64,000 bases of DNA, taken from assembly GCA_030156535.1 (NCBI GenBank), contig JASGMJ010000008.1, positions 62,001 through 126,000 of the forward strand. Direction: 5' to 3'. A program made the translations under genes and the position numbers. Under the pieces are notes generated by a model that was not told where the DNA came from, made no database searches, and saw only the letters and a program-made list of their open reading frames with translations. This DNA comes from Candidatus Sumerlaeota bacterium. GTDB lineage: Bacteria > Sumerlaeota > Sumerlaeia > SLMS01 > JAHLLQ01. Position 1 is the first letter of the stretch. Every line of letters starts with the position of its first letter. Shown piece after piece: positions 17,056-26,411 of the stretch.

Positions 17056-19344
17056 ATGTTCCCCCCGAAAGACGCCTCCACACTCCTCGCCACTCTTCTT
17101 CCTGCCGCTCTGGGGGCGCAGGTCTCGCCGGTCTGGCAAGACTTCGTCGATGCACAGGCAAATGGCACAGTGGCGACGCTGCCGGATTTTTCCCGTGCGG
17201 GCTATGAGTACAGCGAGGTGCCCCTTCCGAACGTGACATGGGATGTGTTCGACGTGACGGACTACGGTGCGGTTGCGGACGACGGCATTTCCGATCGCTA
17301 TGCGATTCAGGACGCGATCGTGGCGGCGGAGGCAAACGGATCGGGCGTCGTCTTCTTTCCACCCGGCCGCTTTCATTTGAACACGACTGCCGACGTTGGC
17401 TCGACGATTCGCATTCGCAGCGGACAGATTGTCCTGCGCGGCAGCGGATTCGGTCCGGGCGGCACCGAGCTCTTCATGGAGCGCAACTTCGAGCCGGAAG
17501 ACCCGAGTCTTCTCTACTCCACGCCGTACATGATCCGCATCCAGCCCGACGACACGGGCGAGGGAACGATCACCACGATCACGGCGAACGCCGAGCGCAA
17601 CAGCCACGAGGTGCAGGTGGCAAGCACGTCGAATCTGTACGTGGGGCGCGTGGTGACGTTGTACCTGAAGGACCCCAACGCGGTGCCCGCGTTTCTGGCG
17701 CCGTACACAGCGGACGCAGCGTGGACGCGCTTGTTCTCCGATGGGATTCAGGTGCGCGAGCGCCACGAGATCACGGCGATCACGGGCAACACCGTGACGT
17801 TCCGCGAGCCGTTGCTGACGGACATCGACGCGACGCATGCCTGGCAGGTGCGCCAGCACAAATACATCGAGCAGGTGGGCATCGAGGACATCGCATTCAC
17901 GGGCAACTGGCACGAGGAGTTCGTGCATCATCTGAACGCGCTGCATGACGGCGGATGGAGTGCGCTGGAAATCTTCAACGTGCGCAACGGCTGGATCCGC
18001 CGCTGCCGCTTCAAGGATTGGAACTACGGAATCTACCAGGACAACTGCACGGCGTTCACGATCATGCACACGATCCTGGAGGGAAACCCGGGGCACCACG
18101 CGTATCACACGCGGCGGAGCTACGGGATGCTCGTTGCGCTCAGCGACGACCGCGCATCGCACTGGCATGGGCCGGGCATGGGCTACCAGAGCGCGGGCAC
18201 TGTGTATTGGCGGCATCGCTACAACAGCGACACATCGTGGGATTCGCATTCGAGCACACCGTACGCGACGCTGCTCGATGCCGTGGAAGGCGGGATGAAG
18301 TACGGCCGCAGCGGCGGAACGCTGGAGGGAATGCCGAATCACCTGCGCCACTTCGTGCTGTGGAATTTCCAGCACACGGGCACGGCAGTGACAGACTACG
18401 ATTTCTGGCGCACTGATCCGAACAACCGCGACCGCTACCTGAACCCGATCATCGTTGGCTTTCATGGCAGCGATTCGACGTTCGTCACGAGTCATCTGGA
18501 ACTGCTGGAATCGTTGGGCAGTGCCGTTGAGCCCGAGTCGCTCTTCGAGGCGCAACTCGCGCTGCGGCACGGAGCGGTGCCCGCGTGGCTGGAGAATGCG
18601 AAGGTGGAGTGGGATCTGTTGCGCGATGGTGGCGACGGATTGCTCGCGTCTCCCGCGGCGAACTCGGTGCATGCACCCTACGAAAGTATCGCGCTGGAGC
18701 TGGCGCTTCCATCGGGGACGCCACCGCTGATTAGCCAGGTTCGTTACGAGGAAAATGGCTCGGCGCCGATCGTGGAAACGGCCTCCTCGCCATTTGCATC
18801 GGCGTGGACGTCGGTTCCCCCCGGTACGTACTCCGTGTCGGCGCAACTCGACATGGCGAGCGGATGGAAACTTGGAACGAATTCCGCGGTGGTGTACGTG
18901 GGGTATCTTCCGCAACCGGAGATCATCCCGGCGGCCGTCTCGGCCAGCGGCGCGCAAAGTCCCAATGATCCGGAGAACGTGCTCGACGGCGATCTCGGAA
19001 CGCGGTGGTCGGCGGAGGGCGATGGGGAGTGGATCGCGTTCGACCTCGGCAGTGTGAAGGAGGTCAACCGCATCGATGTTTCCTGGTACCAGGGGGATGC
19101 ACGCACGTCGTCGTTCGACATCGACTTGTCGGACGACGGGACAACATGGCGTCCGGCGCTGAGTACGTGGAGTTCCCTGGGGACGGAGCTCCAAACAAAC
19201 TATTTCACCGGTGGTCCGGCGCGTCACGTTCGCCTGACGGGGCACGGCAATACGGTGAACGCATGGAACAGTATAACGGAAGTCGAACTGTTCGCTCCGG
19301 TGGCCAGCAACACGGCCGCGATGGGCGACTGGGCGATTTTCTGA
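17056..19344 (+). CDS. Secreted beta-helix (DUF4955-like) protein with C-terminal discoidin (F5/8 type C) domain (paralogue 2)
   Basis: 762 residues from ATG 17056; a TTG at 17023 is possible but sits against the terminator. The N-terminus TLLATLLPAALGA looks like an export signal without the usual positive charges, so the start is uncertain. Residues about 30-560 follow the product of 6280-7908 closely (DFSRAGYEYSE, VFDVTDYGA, GVVFFPPGRF, VLRGSGFGPGG). Residues about 615-750 are a discoidin fold (NVLDGDLGTRWSAEGD, WIAFDLGSVKEVNRI, VRLTGHGN), a carbohydrate-binding module. The tail is AAMGDWAIF. Probably a secreted, polymer-binding lyase or hydrolase. Confidence 0.8.
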   Translation: MFPPKDASTLLATLLPAALGAQVSPVWQDFVDAQANGTVATLPDFSRAGYEYSEVPLPNVTWDVFDVTDYGAVADDGISDRYAIQDAIVAAEANGSGVVFFPPGRFHLNTTADVGSTIRIRSGQIVLRGSGFGPGGTELFMERNFEPEDPSLLYSTPYMIRIQPDDTGEGTITTITANAERNSHEVQVASTSNLYVGRVVTLYLKDPNAVPAFLAPYTADAAWTRLFSDGIQVRERHEITAITGNTVTFREPLLTDIDATHAWQVRQHKYIEQVGIEDIAFTGNWHEEFVHHLNALHDGGWSALEIFNVRNGWIRRCRFKDWNYGIYQDNCTAFTIMHTILEGNPGHHAYHTRRSYGMLVALSDDRASHWHGPGMGYQSAGTVYWRHRYNSDTSWDSHSSTPYATLLDAVEGGMKYGRSGGTLEGMPNHLRHFVLWNFQHTGTAVTDYDFWRTDPNNRDRYLNPIIVGFHGSDSTFVTSHLELLESLGSAVEPESLFEAQLALRHGAVPAWLENAKVEWDLLRDGGDGLLASPAANSVHAPYESIALELALPSGTPPLISQVRYEENGSAPIVETASSPFASAWTSVPPGTYSVSAQLDMASGWKLGTNSAVVYVGYLPQPEIIPAAVSASGAQSPNDPENVLDGDLGTRWSAEGDGEWIAFDLGSVKEVNRIDVSWYQGDARTSSFDIDLSDDGTTWRPALSTWSSLGTELQTNYFTGGPARHVRLTGHGNTVNAWNSITEVELFAPVASNTAAMGDWAIF

Positions 19345-19383
19345 ACGCACCCGGAAGGATTCGTCCACCGGAAGAGGATACGA

Positions 19384-20394
19384 ATGATGAAACTGATGCA
19401 CATCGCACTCGACGAGCCCGACCCTCGAATTTGGTCCGCAGTCTTTCGCAAGGCTCTGGACGAGTTCGGCCAACTCGAAGTCATCGCGCATGGACGCGGG
19501 ATGACGGAGGATCAACGCGCCGCCCTGGTGCGTGAAACCGACGTGCTGCTGACTGGATGGAATGCGGCCCCGATACCTGCCTGCATCGCGGAAGAGCCGG
19601 GGCGCCTGCAATACATCTGCAACATCACAGGCGAGATCGCGCGCTTCATTCCAATGGAAATCGTGGAGTCGGGCCTTCCGGTGACGAACTGGGGCGACTA
19701 TCCCGCAGTGCCCGTTGCCGAAGGGGCACTGGCGCTGCTGCTGGCCGTGCTCAAGGACATGCACTGCCAGATCAACACGGTGCGCGAGGGCGGATGGCGC
19801 ATGGACATGCACGAGCATGGCGGCAGCATCGAGGGAAGCCGCATGGGCATTTACGGCCTCGGCGTGATCGGCCGGCGCTTCATCGAACTGCTGCGGCCGT
19901 TCCGCTGCTCGATCAAGGTCTTCGATCCCTATGTGGAGGTGATTCCGGCTAACTGCGAGCGGTGTCACAGTCTGGAGGATCTGTTCGACTCGGTGAACAT
20001 CATCGTGATTCACGCGGCGTTGACCGAGGAGACGCGCAAGAGTGTGACGGCGGACCTGTTGGCGCGCCTGCCGCGCCACGGCGTCGTGATCAACACGGCG
20101 CGCGGCGGCATCGTTGACCAGGATGCATTGTTCGCCGAACTTGAAAGCGGGCGTCTGCGTGCAGGGCTCGACGTTCTCGATCCCGACTACCTTCCCCCGG
20201 ATCATCCGGCGCGCACGTGGGAGAACCTGATCCTGACGGCGCATCGCGTCGAGCAGGGATGGCCGGATTTCCATCAGGAACCCACGAGGCTCAATCGAAT
20301 GCAGGAAATCTGCATCGACAATCTGCGTCGTTTCCAACGCGGCGAGCCTCTGAAGTTCACGTTCAGTCCGACACGCTACCTGCTGAGCACGTGA
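19384..20394 (+). CDS. D-isomer-specific 2-hydroxyacid dehydrogenase
   Basis: 336 residues from ATG 19384 with GAAGAGG upstream. The NAD-binding signature is GIYGLGVIGRRF; further family blocks are VINTARGGIVDQDAL, LRAGLDVLDPDYLP and TAHRVEQG, the His of the last being the catalytic acid. A conserved Arg/Glu pair probably lies in NTARGG and around DVLD. Reduces or oxidises a 2-keto/2-hydroxy acid in the cytoplasm, plausibly a uronate-derived keto acid. It overlaps the next gene by one base (TGATG). Confidence 0.88.
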   Translation: MMKLMHIALDEPDPRIWSAVFRKALDEFGQLEVIAHGRGMTEDQRAALVRETDVLLTGWNAAPIPACIAEEPGRLQYICNITGEIARFIPMEIVESGLPVTNWGDYPAVPVAEGALALLLAVLKDMHCQINTVREGGWRMDMHEHGGSIEGSRMGIYGLGVIGRRFIELLRPFRCSIKVFDPYVEVIPANCERCHSLEDLFDSVNIIVIHAALTEETRKSVTADLLARLPRHGVVINTARGGIVDQDALFAELESGRLRAGLDVLDPDYLPPDHPARTWENLILTAHRVEQGWPDFHQEPTRLNRMQEICIDNLRRFQRGEPLKFTFSPTRYLLST

Positions 20395-21518
20395 TGACGC
20401 CACAGCCTTCCGTTGCCATCGCTACCGGGTCCTTCGACTTGGCCGCCCACGAACGCCCGCGCCTGATGCGCCTTGCCGCGCTGCACCGCGATGCCGAACC
20501 GGTCACCATTACGGCCTTCCCCGCGGAACGCAGCGCGGGCGGCACGCACGACTACTATTCCGAGGGCGACTATTGGTGGCCGAACCCCGAGGACCCCGAT
20601 GGGCCGTACATCCGCCGCGACGGCTTCTCGAATCCGGATTACTTCAACAAGCACCGCGTGGCCTTGCGCCGCATGGCGATCATCGTTCCCGCGCTGACGG
20701 CCGCGTGGCGCGTCACCGGGGAGAAGGCACTCGCCGATGCGGCCGCCGCGCATCTGCGTGCATGGTTCGTGGAACCGGCCACGCGCATGAACGCGAACCT
20801 GCAATACGGTCAGGCGATCAAGGGCATCACGACGGGGCGTGGTATTGGCCTCGTCGATACGACGCATCTTGCGGAAGTCGCCGTGGCCACGCGTGCGCTC
20901 GGCGAAGCGGGAATGCTCGATGAAGCTTTGTACCAGGGCACCATCGCATGGTTCCGCGCGTTCATGACGTGGATGCGCACGAGCCAGTTGGGCATCGACG
21001 AGCGCGACCACGGGAACAACCACACGACGTGCTGGGTCTTGCAGGTGGCGGCATACGCGGAGTTGTGCGGCGACGTGGAGGTACTAGCAGAATGCCGCGA
21101 GCGCTTCCGCAATGTCCTGCTGCGCCAGATGGACGAGCGCGGCGCGTTCCCGCTCGAACTCGAACGCACGAAGCCGCTCAACTACACGCTCTTCAACATC
21201 GACCTGATGACGGCGACGTGCCAGATTCTGTCGCGCACGGGCGAGCCTCTCTGGCACGTGGCGACGGAAGACGGCCGTTGCCTTGCCAAGCCTGCGGAAT
21301 TTCTCTTTCCCTACCTGCGCGACAAGAGCACATGGCCTTATCCCCGCGACGTCGAATACTTCGACGAGATTCCCGTGCGCCAACCGTTCCTTCTGTTCGC
21401 GGGCGTGGCGTACAACAAGGCTGAATACATTGCGCTCTGGAAGGAGCTGGAAAGTGATCCGACTGTCGAGGAAATCATCCGCAACCTGCCGATCCGCCAA
21501 CCGCTCTTGTGGTTCTAG
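20394..21518 (+). CDS. Alginate-lyase-superfamily (alpha/alpha toroid) protein without signal peptide
   Basis: 374 residues from ATG 20394, which overlaps the previous stop. Motifs of the alginate lyase domain (PF05426 type) are visible: YYSEGDYWWPNPEDPDG near the start, YGQAIKGITTGRGIGLVDTTHL, the central ERDHGNNHTTCWVLQ with the Asn-Asn-His expected at the active site, and KPLNYTLFNI. It would cleave uronate chains by beta-elimination. The start MTPQPSVAIATG has no export signal, so action on imported oligosaccharides is likely, unless the start is wrong. It precedes and overlaps the SGNH gene. Confidence 0.78.
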   Translation: MTPQPSVAIATGSFDLAAHERPRLMRLAALHRDAEPVTITAFPAERSAGGTHDYYSEGDYWWPNPEDPDGPYIRRDGFSNPDYFNKHRVALRRMAIIVPALTAAWRVTGEKALADAAAAHLRAWFVEPATRMNANLQYGQAIKGITTGRGIGLVDTTHLAEVAVATRALGEAGMLDEALYQGTIAWFRAFMTWMRTSQLGIDERDHGNNHTTCWVLQVAAYAELCGDVEVLAECRERFRNVLLRQMDERGAFPLELERTKPLNYTLFNIDLMTATCQILSRTGEPLWHVATEDGRCLAKPAEFLFPYLRDKSTWPYPRDVEYFDEIPVRQPFLLFAGVAYNKAEYIALWKELESDPTVEEIIRNLPIRQPLLWF

Positions 21519-22938
21519 GGCGGGGCGTTTTGCTTTGGCGTTTCTGCTTTCCTTCGTCACGCTGCTGACGGCTCCACTGTACGCGGACGATCCCGACGGA
21601 ATGATCGAGCCGTTCCAGGATGGCGAGACGGCCGTTTTCCTTGGCGACAGCATCACGCACAACGGCGACTGGCATTCGTTCCTGTGCCTCTACTACACGA
21701 CGCGTTTTCCCGAGCGCACGATCCGCTTCGTCAACTCGGGTGTGAGTGGAGGCAAGGCAACGGACGCGCTCGGCCGGCTGGAGTGGGACGTCTTCGTCCA
21801 CAACCCCGATCATGTGTTCATCATGCTCGGAATGAACGACGTCGGAACGTCGCACTTCACGTCGGACGACGAGGAAGAGAAGACGCAGCTGAACGACCGG
21901 ATGTACGAACGCTATACGACGCGGATGACAGAGATGGTGGAGAAGCTGCGCGCGCGCCTGCCGGATGCGCAGATCGTTCTGCTCTCCGCGACGCCCTACG
22001 ATCAGACGGGGACGCAGGAGCGCGAGAGTGCCTTTGGCAAGAACGACGCGATCCGGCGCCAGCTTCCGTTTCTGCGCACGCTCGCCGGGCAGAACGACTG
22101 CCGCTTCATCGACCTGAACACGCTGATGCTCGAAATGGACCGCGCGGAAAAGCAACGCGACCCGGACTTCACCATCGTTGGCTCGGACCGCGTTCACCCC
22201 GGTCCCATGGGCCACTTGATCATGATGCACGCGATTCTCGAACGCACGCGCCCCGAACGCACGGGGATGGAAGTCTTCCTCGATGCGCGCGCGCCGTCGG
22301 TGATCCGCCAGAGTGCGGCCACTGTCAGCGCGATCGAGGGCGATGCCTCGCGCCTGGCGTTCACGGTGGCGTTCGACGCGCTGCCGTATCCGATCGACGC
22401 GCGCGTTTGGAGTTCGGGCGCGCCGTCGGCCGCCGACGCGCTCGGGTTCGTTCCGTTCGCTTCGATGTTCAACAGCCAGCTTGTGCGCTTGCGTGGCCTG
22501 CGTGGCGGTCAGTACCGCGTGCTGGCGGACGACACGCTCGTGGGCATCTACTCGACGGAGGAACTTGCGGCGGGCGTGAACATCGCAATGAATCCGCACA
22601 CGCCGCAGTACGCGCAAACGCGGCGCGTGATGGCACTGAACAGCGAACGTACGGCCGCCGAACGCGACCTGCGTTCCATCTACTGGGTGCGCGCACGCGT
22701 GCTGTTGCCTCTGGGCGTCGATCCCGCAGACCAGGAGGCGAGCCTTGCGGCGTTGGACGAATGGCCGCAGCATCCCGACTATGCGGAGTTCCACAGCCGC
22801 TACCTTGCATTGTACCGCGAAAATTGGCCGAAGGAAGACGCGCTGAAGGCGCACATCGCAGAGTTGTACGAGGCCATGCGTGCGGCGGCGGTTCCGGCGC
22901 CGGTGCGCCTTCGCGTCGAGCGCATTGACGCGGAGTAG
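21454..22938 (+). CDS. Secreted SGNH/GDSL-type hydrolase
   Basis: 494 residues if GTG 21454 is used: it has a perfect AAGGAG seven bases upstream, overlaps the lyase gene by 65 bases and gives an Arg-rich leader before the hydrophobic run FALAFLLSFVTLLTAP and a YADD cleavage region. TTG 21535 is the alternative. Catalytic blocks of the SGNH fold: AVFLGDSITHNGDW (Ser), VNSGVSGGKA (Gly), MLGMNDVG (Asn) and DRVHPGPMGH (Asp-x-x-His). Such enzymes remove acetyl or other esters from polysaccharides. A C-terminal domain of about 200 residues is of unknown role. Last gene of the rightward operon. Confidence 0.82.
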   Translation: MIRLSRKSSATCRSANRSCGSRAGRFALAFLLSFVTLLTAPLYADDPDGMIEPFQDGETAVFLGDSITHNGDWHSFLCLYYTTRFPERTIRFVNSGVSGGKATDALGRLEWDVFVHNPDHVFIMLGMNDVGTSHFTSDDEEEKTQLNDRMYERYTTRMTEMVEKLRARLPDAQIVLLSATPYDQTGTQERESAFGKNDAIRRQLPFLRTLAGQNDCRFIDLNTLMLEMDRAEKQRDPDFTIVGSDRVHPGPMGHLIMMHAILERTRPERTGMEVFLDARAPSVIRQSAATVSAIEGDASRLAFTVAFDALPYPIDARVWSSGAPSAADALGFVPFASMFNSQLVRLRGLRGGQYRVLADDTLVGIYSTEELAAGVNIAMNPHTPQYAQTRRVMALNSERTAAERDLRSIYWVRARVLLPLGVDPADQEASLAALDEWPQHPDYAEFHSRYLALYRENWPKEDALKAHIAELYEAMRAAAVPAPVRLRVERIDAE

Positions 22939-22995
22939 GCTTCAGCCGGGGACAAACACGGCGGCGTGGAGAGTCTCGGGGTGTGTGGGAACGGC

Positions 22996-23628
22996 CTACG
23001 CTTTCAACGCGGCCATGGCGATGGCGGTGCGGCGTTCGACTTCCTTCCAGTCCCTCGCTTCGAGAAGTTCGGAGGCGACGATCCAACTGCCGCCGACGGC
23101 GACGACTTCCTTCATCGCAAGGTATGCGGCCGCGTTCTTCTCGTTGATGCCGCCGGTGGGAACGAAGCGCACGCCGCGATGCTTGTAGGGCGCGGCGATG
23201 GCCTTGAGGAACTTGACGCCTCCTGCAGCCTCGGCCGGAAAGAACTTGAGCAACGTCACACCACACGCGAGCGCGGCCTCGATATCCGATGGCGTGCAGA
23301 CGCCGGGGGAGAAGGGGAGCCCGGCGGCGAGCGCGGTTTCGATGACGTGCGGATTCGTGCCCGGCGCAACGGCGAAGCGCGCTCCGGCATCGGCGGCCTG
23401 CTTTGCTTCTTCGGGCGTCGTCACGGTCCCGGCGCCAACGAGGAAGTCGGGAAAGCGCTCGACGGCCAGCTTCAGCCCCTCGCGTCCCGCAGCGGTGCGA
23501 AATGTCATTTCGGCGCAGCGCAATCCGCCCGCGCCGAGCGCTTCGCACAACGGCACAGCGTCCTCCGCGCGCGGCAGGGCAATCACCGGGACGAGACGCG
23601 CTTCGGCCAGACGTTCTTCGATGCTCAT
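22996..23628 (-). CDS. eda: KDPG aldolase (2-keto-3-deoxy-6-phosphogluconate aldolase)
   Basis: 210 residues. ATG 23628 (MSIEER) is chosen because GGAGGA is seven bases upstream of it and abuts the earlier ATG at 23634. Class I aldolase motifs are complete: Glu40 in CAEMTFRT, VGAGTVTT, FSPGVCTPSD, the Schiff-base Lys128 in LLKFFPAE, and FVPTGGI. It splits 2-keto-3-deoxy-6-phosphogluconate into pyruvate and glyceraldehyde-3-phosphate, the final step of uronate catabolism here. It follows the KDG kinase gene by 13 bases and ends the leftward operon. Confidence 0.93.
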   Translation of the reverse strand: MSIEERLAEARLVPVIALPRAEDAVPLCEALGAGGLRCAEMTFRTAAGREGLKLAVERFPDFLVGAGTVTTPEEAKQAADAGARFAVAPGTNPHVIETALAAGLPFSPGVCTPSDIEAALACGVTLLKFFPAEAAGGVKFLKAIAAPYKHRGVRFVPTGGINEKNAAAYLAMKEVVAVGGSWIVASELLEARDWKEVERRTAIAMAALKA

Positions 23629-23641
23629 GGGCATTCCTCCG

Positions 23642-24742
23642 TTATCGGATCACGCGGGCGGTGCCGCCCTGCATGACGCGTTCAACTTCGCCGCGTGTCA
23701 CCATCGACGTGTCGCCGGGCGTCGTCATCGCCAGGGCACCGTGCGCGGCGCCGTAGTTGACGCACTCGGCGGGCGGACGCCCTTCGAGCAAACCGAAGAG
23801 CAGGCCGGACGCGAAGCTGTCGCCGCCGCCAACGCGGTCGAAGATCTCGAGGTCCGGGCGCTGGATTGCCTCGTGGAACTCGCCGTTCATCCATAGAACG
23901 GCACCCCAGTCATTGACGGTTGCCGTCTTCGCATTGCGCAGCGTCGTTGCCACGGCGGCGAAGTTCGGAAACTCGGCGACGACCTTGCGGATCATGCGCT
24001 TGAAGCTGGCGGGATCGAGTTTCGAGAAGCCCTCGTCCGCCCCCTCGATTTCAAAGCCAAGGCACGCGCTGAAGTCCTCCTCGTTGCCGATCATGACATC
24101 GACATACGGAGCGAGCGCGCGATTGACTTCCTGGGCGCGCGCCTTGCCGCCGTGTGATTTCCAGAGCGAGGCGCGATAATTGAGATCGTAGGAAACAATG
24201 GTGCCGTTGGCCTTGGCGGCCTTCATGGCTTCGAGGGCAACGTCGGGGGTCGTTTCGGAGAGCGCGGCGAAGATGCCGCCGCAGTGGAAGACGCGCACGC
24301 CCTCGGATGCGAAGAGGCGCTGCCAGTCGATGTCGCCGGGCTTGAGCTGGCTGACGGCGGTGTGCGCGCGGTCCGAGCATCCCGCTGCGGCGCGCACGCC
24401 AAAGCCGCGCTCGGTGAAGTTCAGCCCGTTGCGTGCAGCGCGCCCGATACCATCGTAGGGCACCCACTTCACGTGGCTCATATCGACGCCGCCCTGCAGG
24501 ATCAGGTCTTCAAGCAGACGGCCGACGTCGTTGTCGGCGAACGCGGTGACAACGGCGGTGCGCAGTCCGAAGCAGCGGCGCAGGCCGCGCGCGACGTTGT
24601 ATTCGCCGCCGCCCTCCCAGGCGCGGAACGTGCGCGCCGTGCGCACTCGCCCGTCGCCGGGATCGAGGCGCAGCATCACCTCGCCGAGCGACACGGCATC
24701 CCAGAGGCATTCTTCACGGGAACGAAACGCGAGTGCAGTCAT
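23642..24742 (-). CDS. kdgK: 2-keto-3-deoxygluconate kinase (PfkB family)
   Basis: 366 residues. PfkB-family layout: substrate block EGGGEYNVARGLRR near residue 45 and the C-terminal signature FDRVGGGDSFASG, with catalytic Asp308. Neighbouring aldolase and the upstream reductase make 2-keto-3-deoxygluconate the likely substrate, phosphorylated by ATP to KDPG. Family membership is certain; substrate assignment rests on similarity to KdgK-type kinases (AWEGGGEYNVA) and on the operon. Cytoplasmic. Confidence 0.9.
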   Translation of the reverse strand: MTALAFRSREECLWDAVSLGEVMLRLDPGDGRVRTARTFRAWEGGGEYNVARGLRRCFGLRTAVVTAFADNDVGRLLEDLILQGGVDMSHVKWVPYDGIGRAARNGLNFTERGFGVRAAAGCSDRAHTAVSQLKPGDIDWQRLFASEGVRVFHCGGIFAALSETTPDVALEAMKAAKANGTIVSYDLNYRASLWKSHGGKARAQEVNRALAPYVDVMIGNEEDFSACLGFEIEGADEGFSKLDPASFKRMIRKVVAEFPNFAAVATTLRNAKTATVNDWGAVLWMNGEFHEAIQRPDLEIFDRVGGGDSFASGLLFGLLEGRPPAECVNYGAAHGALAMTTPGDTSMVTRGEVERVMQGGTARVIR

Positions 24743-24757
24743 GGCCGAATCCTCCGA

Positions 24758-25552
24758 TCAGAGACGATGCAGATTGAACCCACCGCTGACGTCGATGACG
24801 GCGCCAGTCGAATAATCGAGATCGCCGCGGGCGAAGGCGGAAACGGCCCGTGCGATGTCCTCGGGCTGGCCCCAGCGGCGCTGCGGGAAGATGCCGCCCG
24901 CGATCAGCGCGTCGTACTTTTCCTTCACGCCGGAAGTCATGTCGGTGGCAATGACGCCGGGCCGAATGTCCACGACGGGGATGTCGTGCTCGCCGAGACG
25001 ATCGGCGAAGAGAGACGCGGCCATCGACAGCCCCGCCTTCGAGATGCAGTAGTCGCCGCGATTGACCGACGCCGTGAACGACGAGATCGACGTGACGAAG
25101 GCAATGCGGGCCTTCTCGACAACGCCCGCCTGCTTGTAGCCGATCATGCGCTTTGCCGCGAGTTGCGTGAGGAAGTACGGCCCCTTGAGGTTGATGCCGA
25201 TCAGGCGGTCGAAACTTTCCTCGCCCGCGTCGAGAATATCGGCGCGCACGTTGGGCGCGACGCCCGCGTTGTTGACGAGCAGATCAAGGCGCCCGTGGCG
25301 TTCGTCGATGGTGTCGAGCAGACGCTGGCGATCCTGTGCGCTGGAGACGTCGGCGCGCACGATGTCCGCCTCGCCACCCTCGCGTTCAATGGTGGCTTTC
25401 ACTTCGCCCGCGCCGCGATCCGTGATGGCCGGATCGGCCGAACGGCTGTTGACGACGACGAGGTAGCCGTCGCGCGCGAGCTGCAGGGCCACGGCGCGGC
25501 CGATGCCCGCCCCCGATCCCGTTACCAGTGCCACACGCTTCTTCGACGCCAT
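24758..25552 (-). CDS. SDR-family oxidoreductase, likely uronate/keto-uronate reductase
   Basis: 264 residues starting [14 protein letters not shown]. Classical short-chain dehydrogenase: cofactor loop TGSGAGIG (11-18), NNAG (94-97), catalytic Ser at 157/158, Tyr168 and Lys172 in DYCISK, and the C-terminal SGGFNLHRL. Cytoplasmic NAD(P)-dependent enzyme. In lyase-based uronate pathways such a reductase converts 4-deoxy-5-keto-uronate to 2-keto-3-deoxygluconate, which would feed the KDG kinase gene just downstream. That role is inferred from position; a generic 3-ketoacyl-reductase-like enzyme cannot be excluded. Confidence 0.85.
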   Translation of the reverse strand: MASKKRVALVTGSGAGIGRAVALQLARDGYLVVVNSRSADPAITDRGAGEVKATIEREGGEADIVRADVSSAQDRQRLLDTIDERHGRLDLLVNNAGVAPNVRADILDAGEESFDRLIGINLKGPYFLTQLAAKRMIGYKQAGVVEKARIAFVTSISSFTASVNRGDYCISKAGLSMAASLFADRLGEHDIPVVDIRPGVIATDMTSGVKEKYDALIAGGIFPQRRWGQPEDIARAVSAFARGDLDYSTGAVIDVSGGFNLHRL

Positions 25553-25566
25553 GGGTGATTCTCCTC

Positions 25567-26397
25567 TCAGCTGTTCTTCAGGTAGGCGGCCTTGATCTTC
25601 TCAATGTAGGCTTGCTGGTTCATGCCCCAATACTCCGTGGAGAAAACCTCGACTTCGTTGAAGCCGCGAAAGCCGTTTGCTTCGACCCAACCGCGAATGC
25701 TGGGAATGTCGATGCAGCCGTCGCCCATGAGGCCGCGGTCGTTGAGCAGATCGCGTGTGGGCGTGCGCCAGTCGCAGATGTGAAAAGCGAAGAGCGCGTC
25801 GAGCGCGGCGCAGCGCGCGATCTGGGCTTCAAGTTCGGGGTCCCACCACAGATGGAAAATGTCGACGGCGACGCCGACGGATTTGCTGGCGAGTTGTTCC
25901 ACCATGTCGTTGGCCTGGCGCATCGTGTTCACGGCCGAACGATCGTCGGCGTACATGGGATGCAGCGGCTCGATGGCGAGGCGGACGCCGGCCTGCTCCG
26001 CGTGCGGCAGCACGGCGGCAATGCCGTCGGTGATCTGGCGGCGCGATTCGTCGAGCGGCAGCCCCGGCACGGCGCCGCACACGAGCACGACATGCGGCGC
26101 GCCGATGGCGGCGGCTTCATCCACGGCGCGGCGGTTGTCATCGATGGCCTTGCGGCGGCCTTCCTCCGACGTTGCGGGAAAGAACCCACCGCGGCAGAGG
26201 CTGACAACGCGGAGTCCCGATTCGCGCAGCCACGCGCCGGCTTGTTCGGCGCCGACGCCTTCGAGCACGTTGCGCCACACCGTGATGGCCGGAATGCCCG
26301 CCTGCACGTAGGCGTCGATGCACTGACGCAGCGACAACGGCTTCGTCGTCATCGTGTGCACGCACAGGCGCGAGAGATCCTTGAGCGGTTCGGTCAT
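25567..26397 (-). CDS. Sugar phosphate isomerase/epimerase-like TIM-barrel protein
   Basis: 276 residues from ATG 26397 with GAGGAG upstream. TIM-barrel blocks of the xylose-isomerase-like superfamily: [22 protein letters not shown] (Glu ligand), [13 protein letters not shown] (Asp/His), [12 protein letters not shown] and [13 protein letters not shown] (final Glu). These residues form the divalent metal site for keto/aldo isomerisation or epimerisation. Cytoplasmic, 14 bases before the SDR gene. A different subgroup from the partial copy at 1-713; its substrate is unknown but likely a uronate intermediate. Confidence 0.85.
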   Translation of the reverse strand: MTEPLKDLSRLCVHTMTTKPLSLRQCIDAYVQAGIPAITVWRNVLEGVGAEQAGAWLRESGLRVVSLCRGGFFPATSEEGRRKAIDDNRRAVDEAAAIGAPHVVLVCGAVPGLPLDESRRQITDGIAAVLPHAEQAGVRLAIEPLHPMYADDRSAVNTMRQANDMVEQLASKSVGVAVDIFHLWWDPELEAQIARCAALDALFAFHICDWRTPTRDLLNDRGLMGDGCIDIPSIRGWVEANGFRGFNEVEVFSTEYWGMNQQAYIEKIKAAYLKNS

Positions 26398-26411
26398 GTC
26401 GTTCTCCTCGG

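Noticed and set aside
16942..20403. 1153-codon open frame on the minus strand
   Set aside because: It lies antisense to the discoidin protein and the hydroxyacid dehydrogenase, which have clear families. Its translation is Arg/His-rich with no motif; it is a by-product of high GC content.
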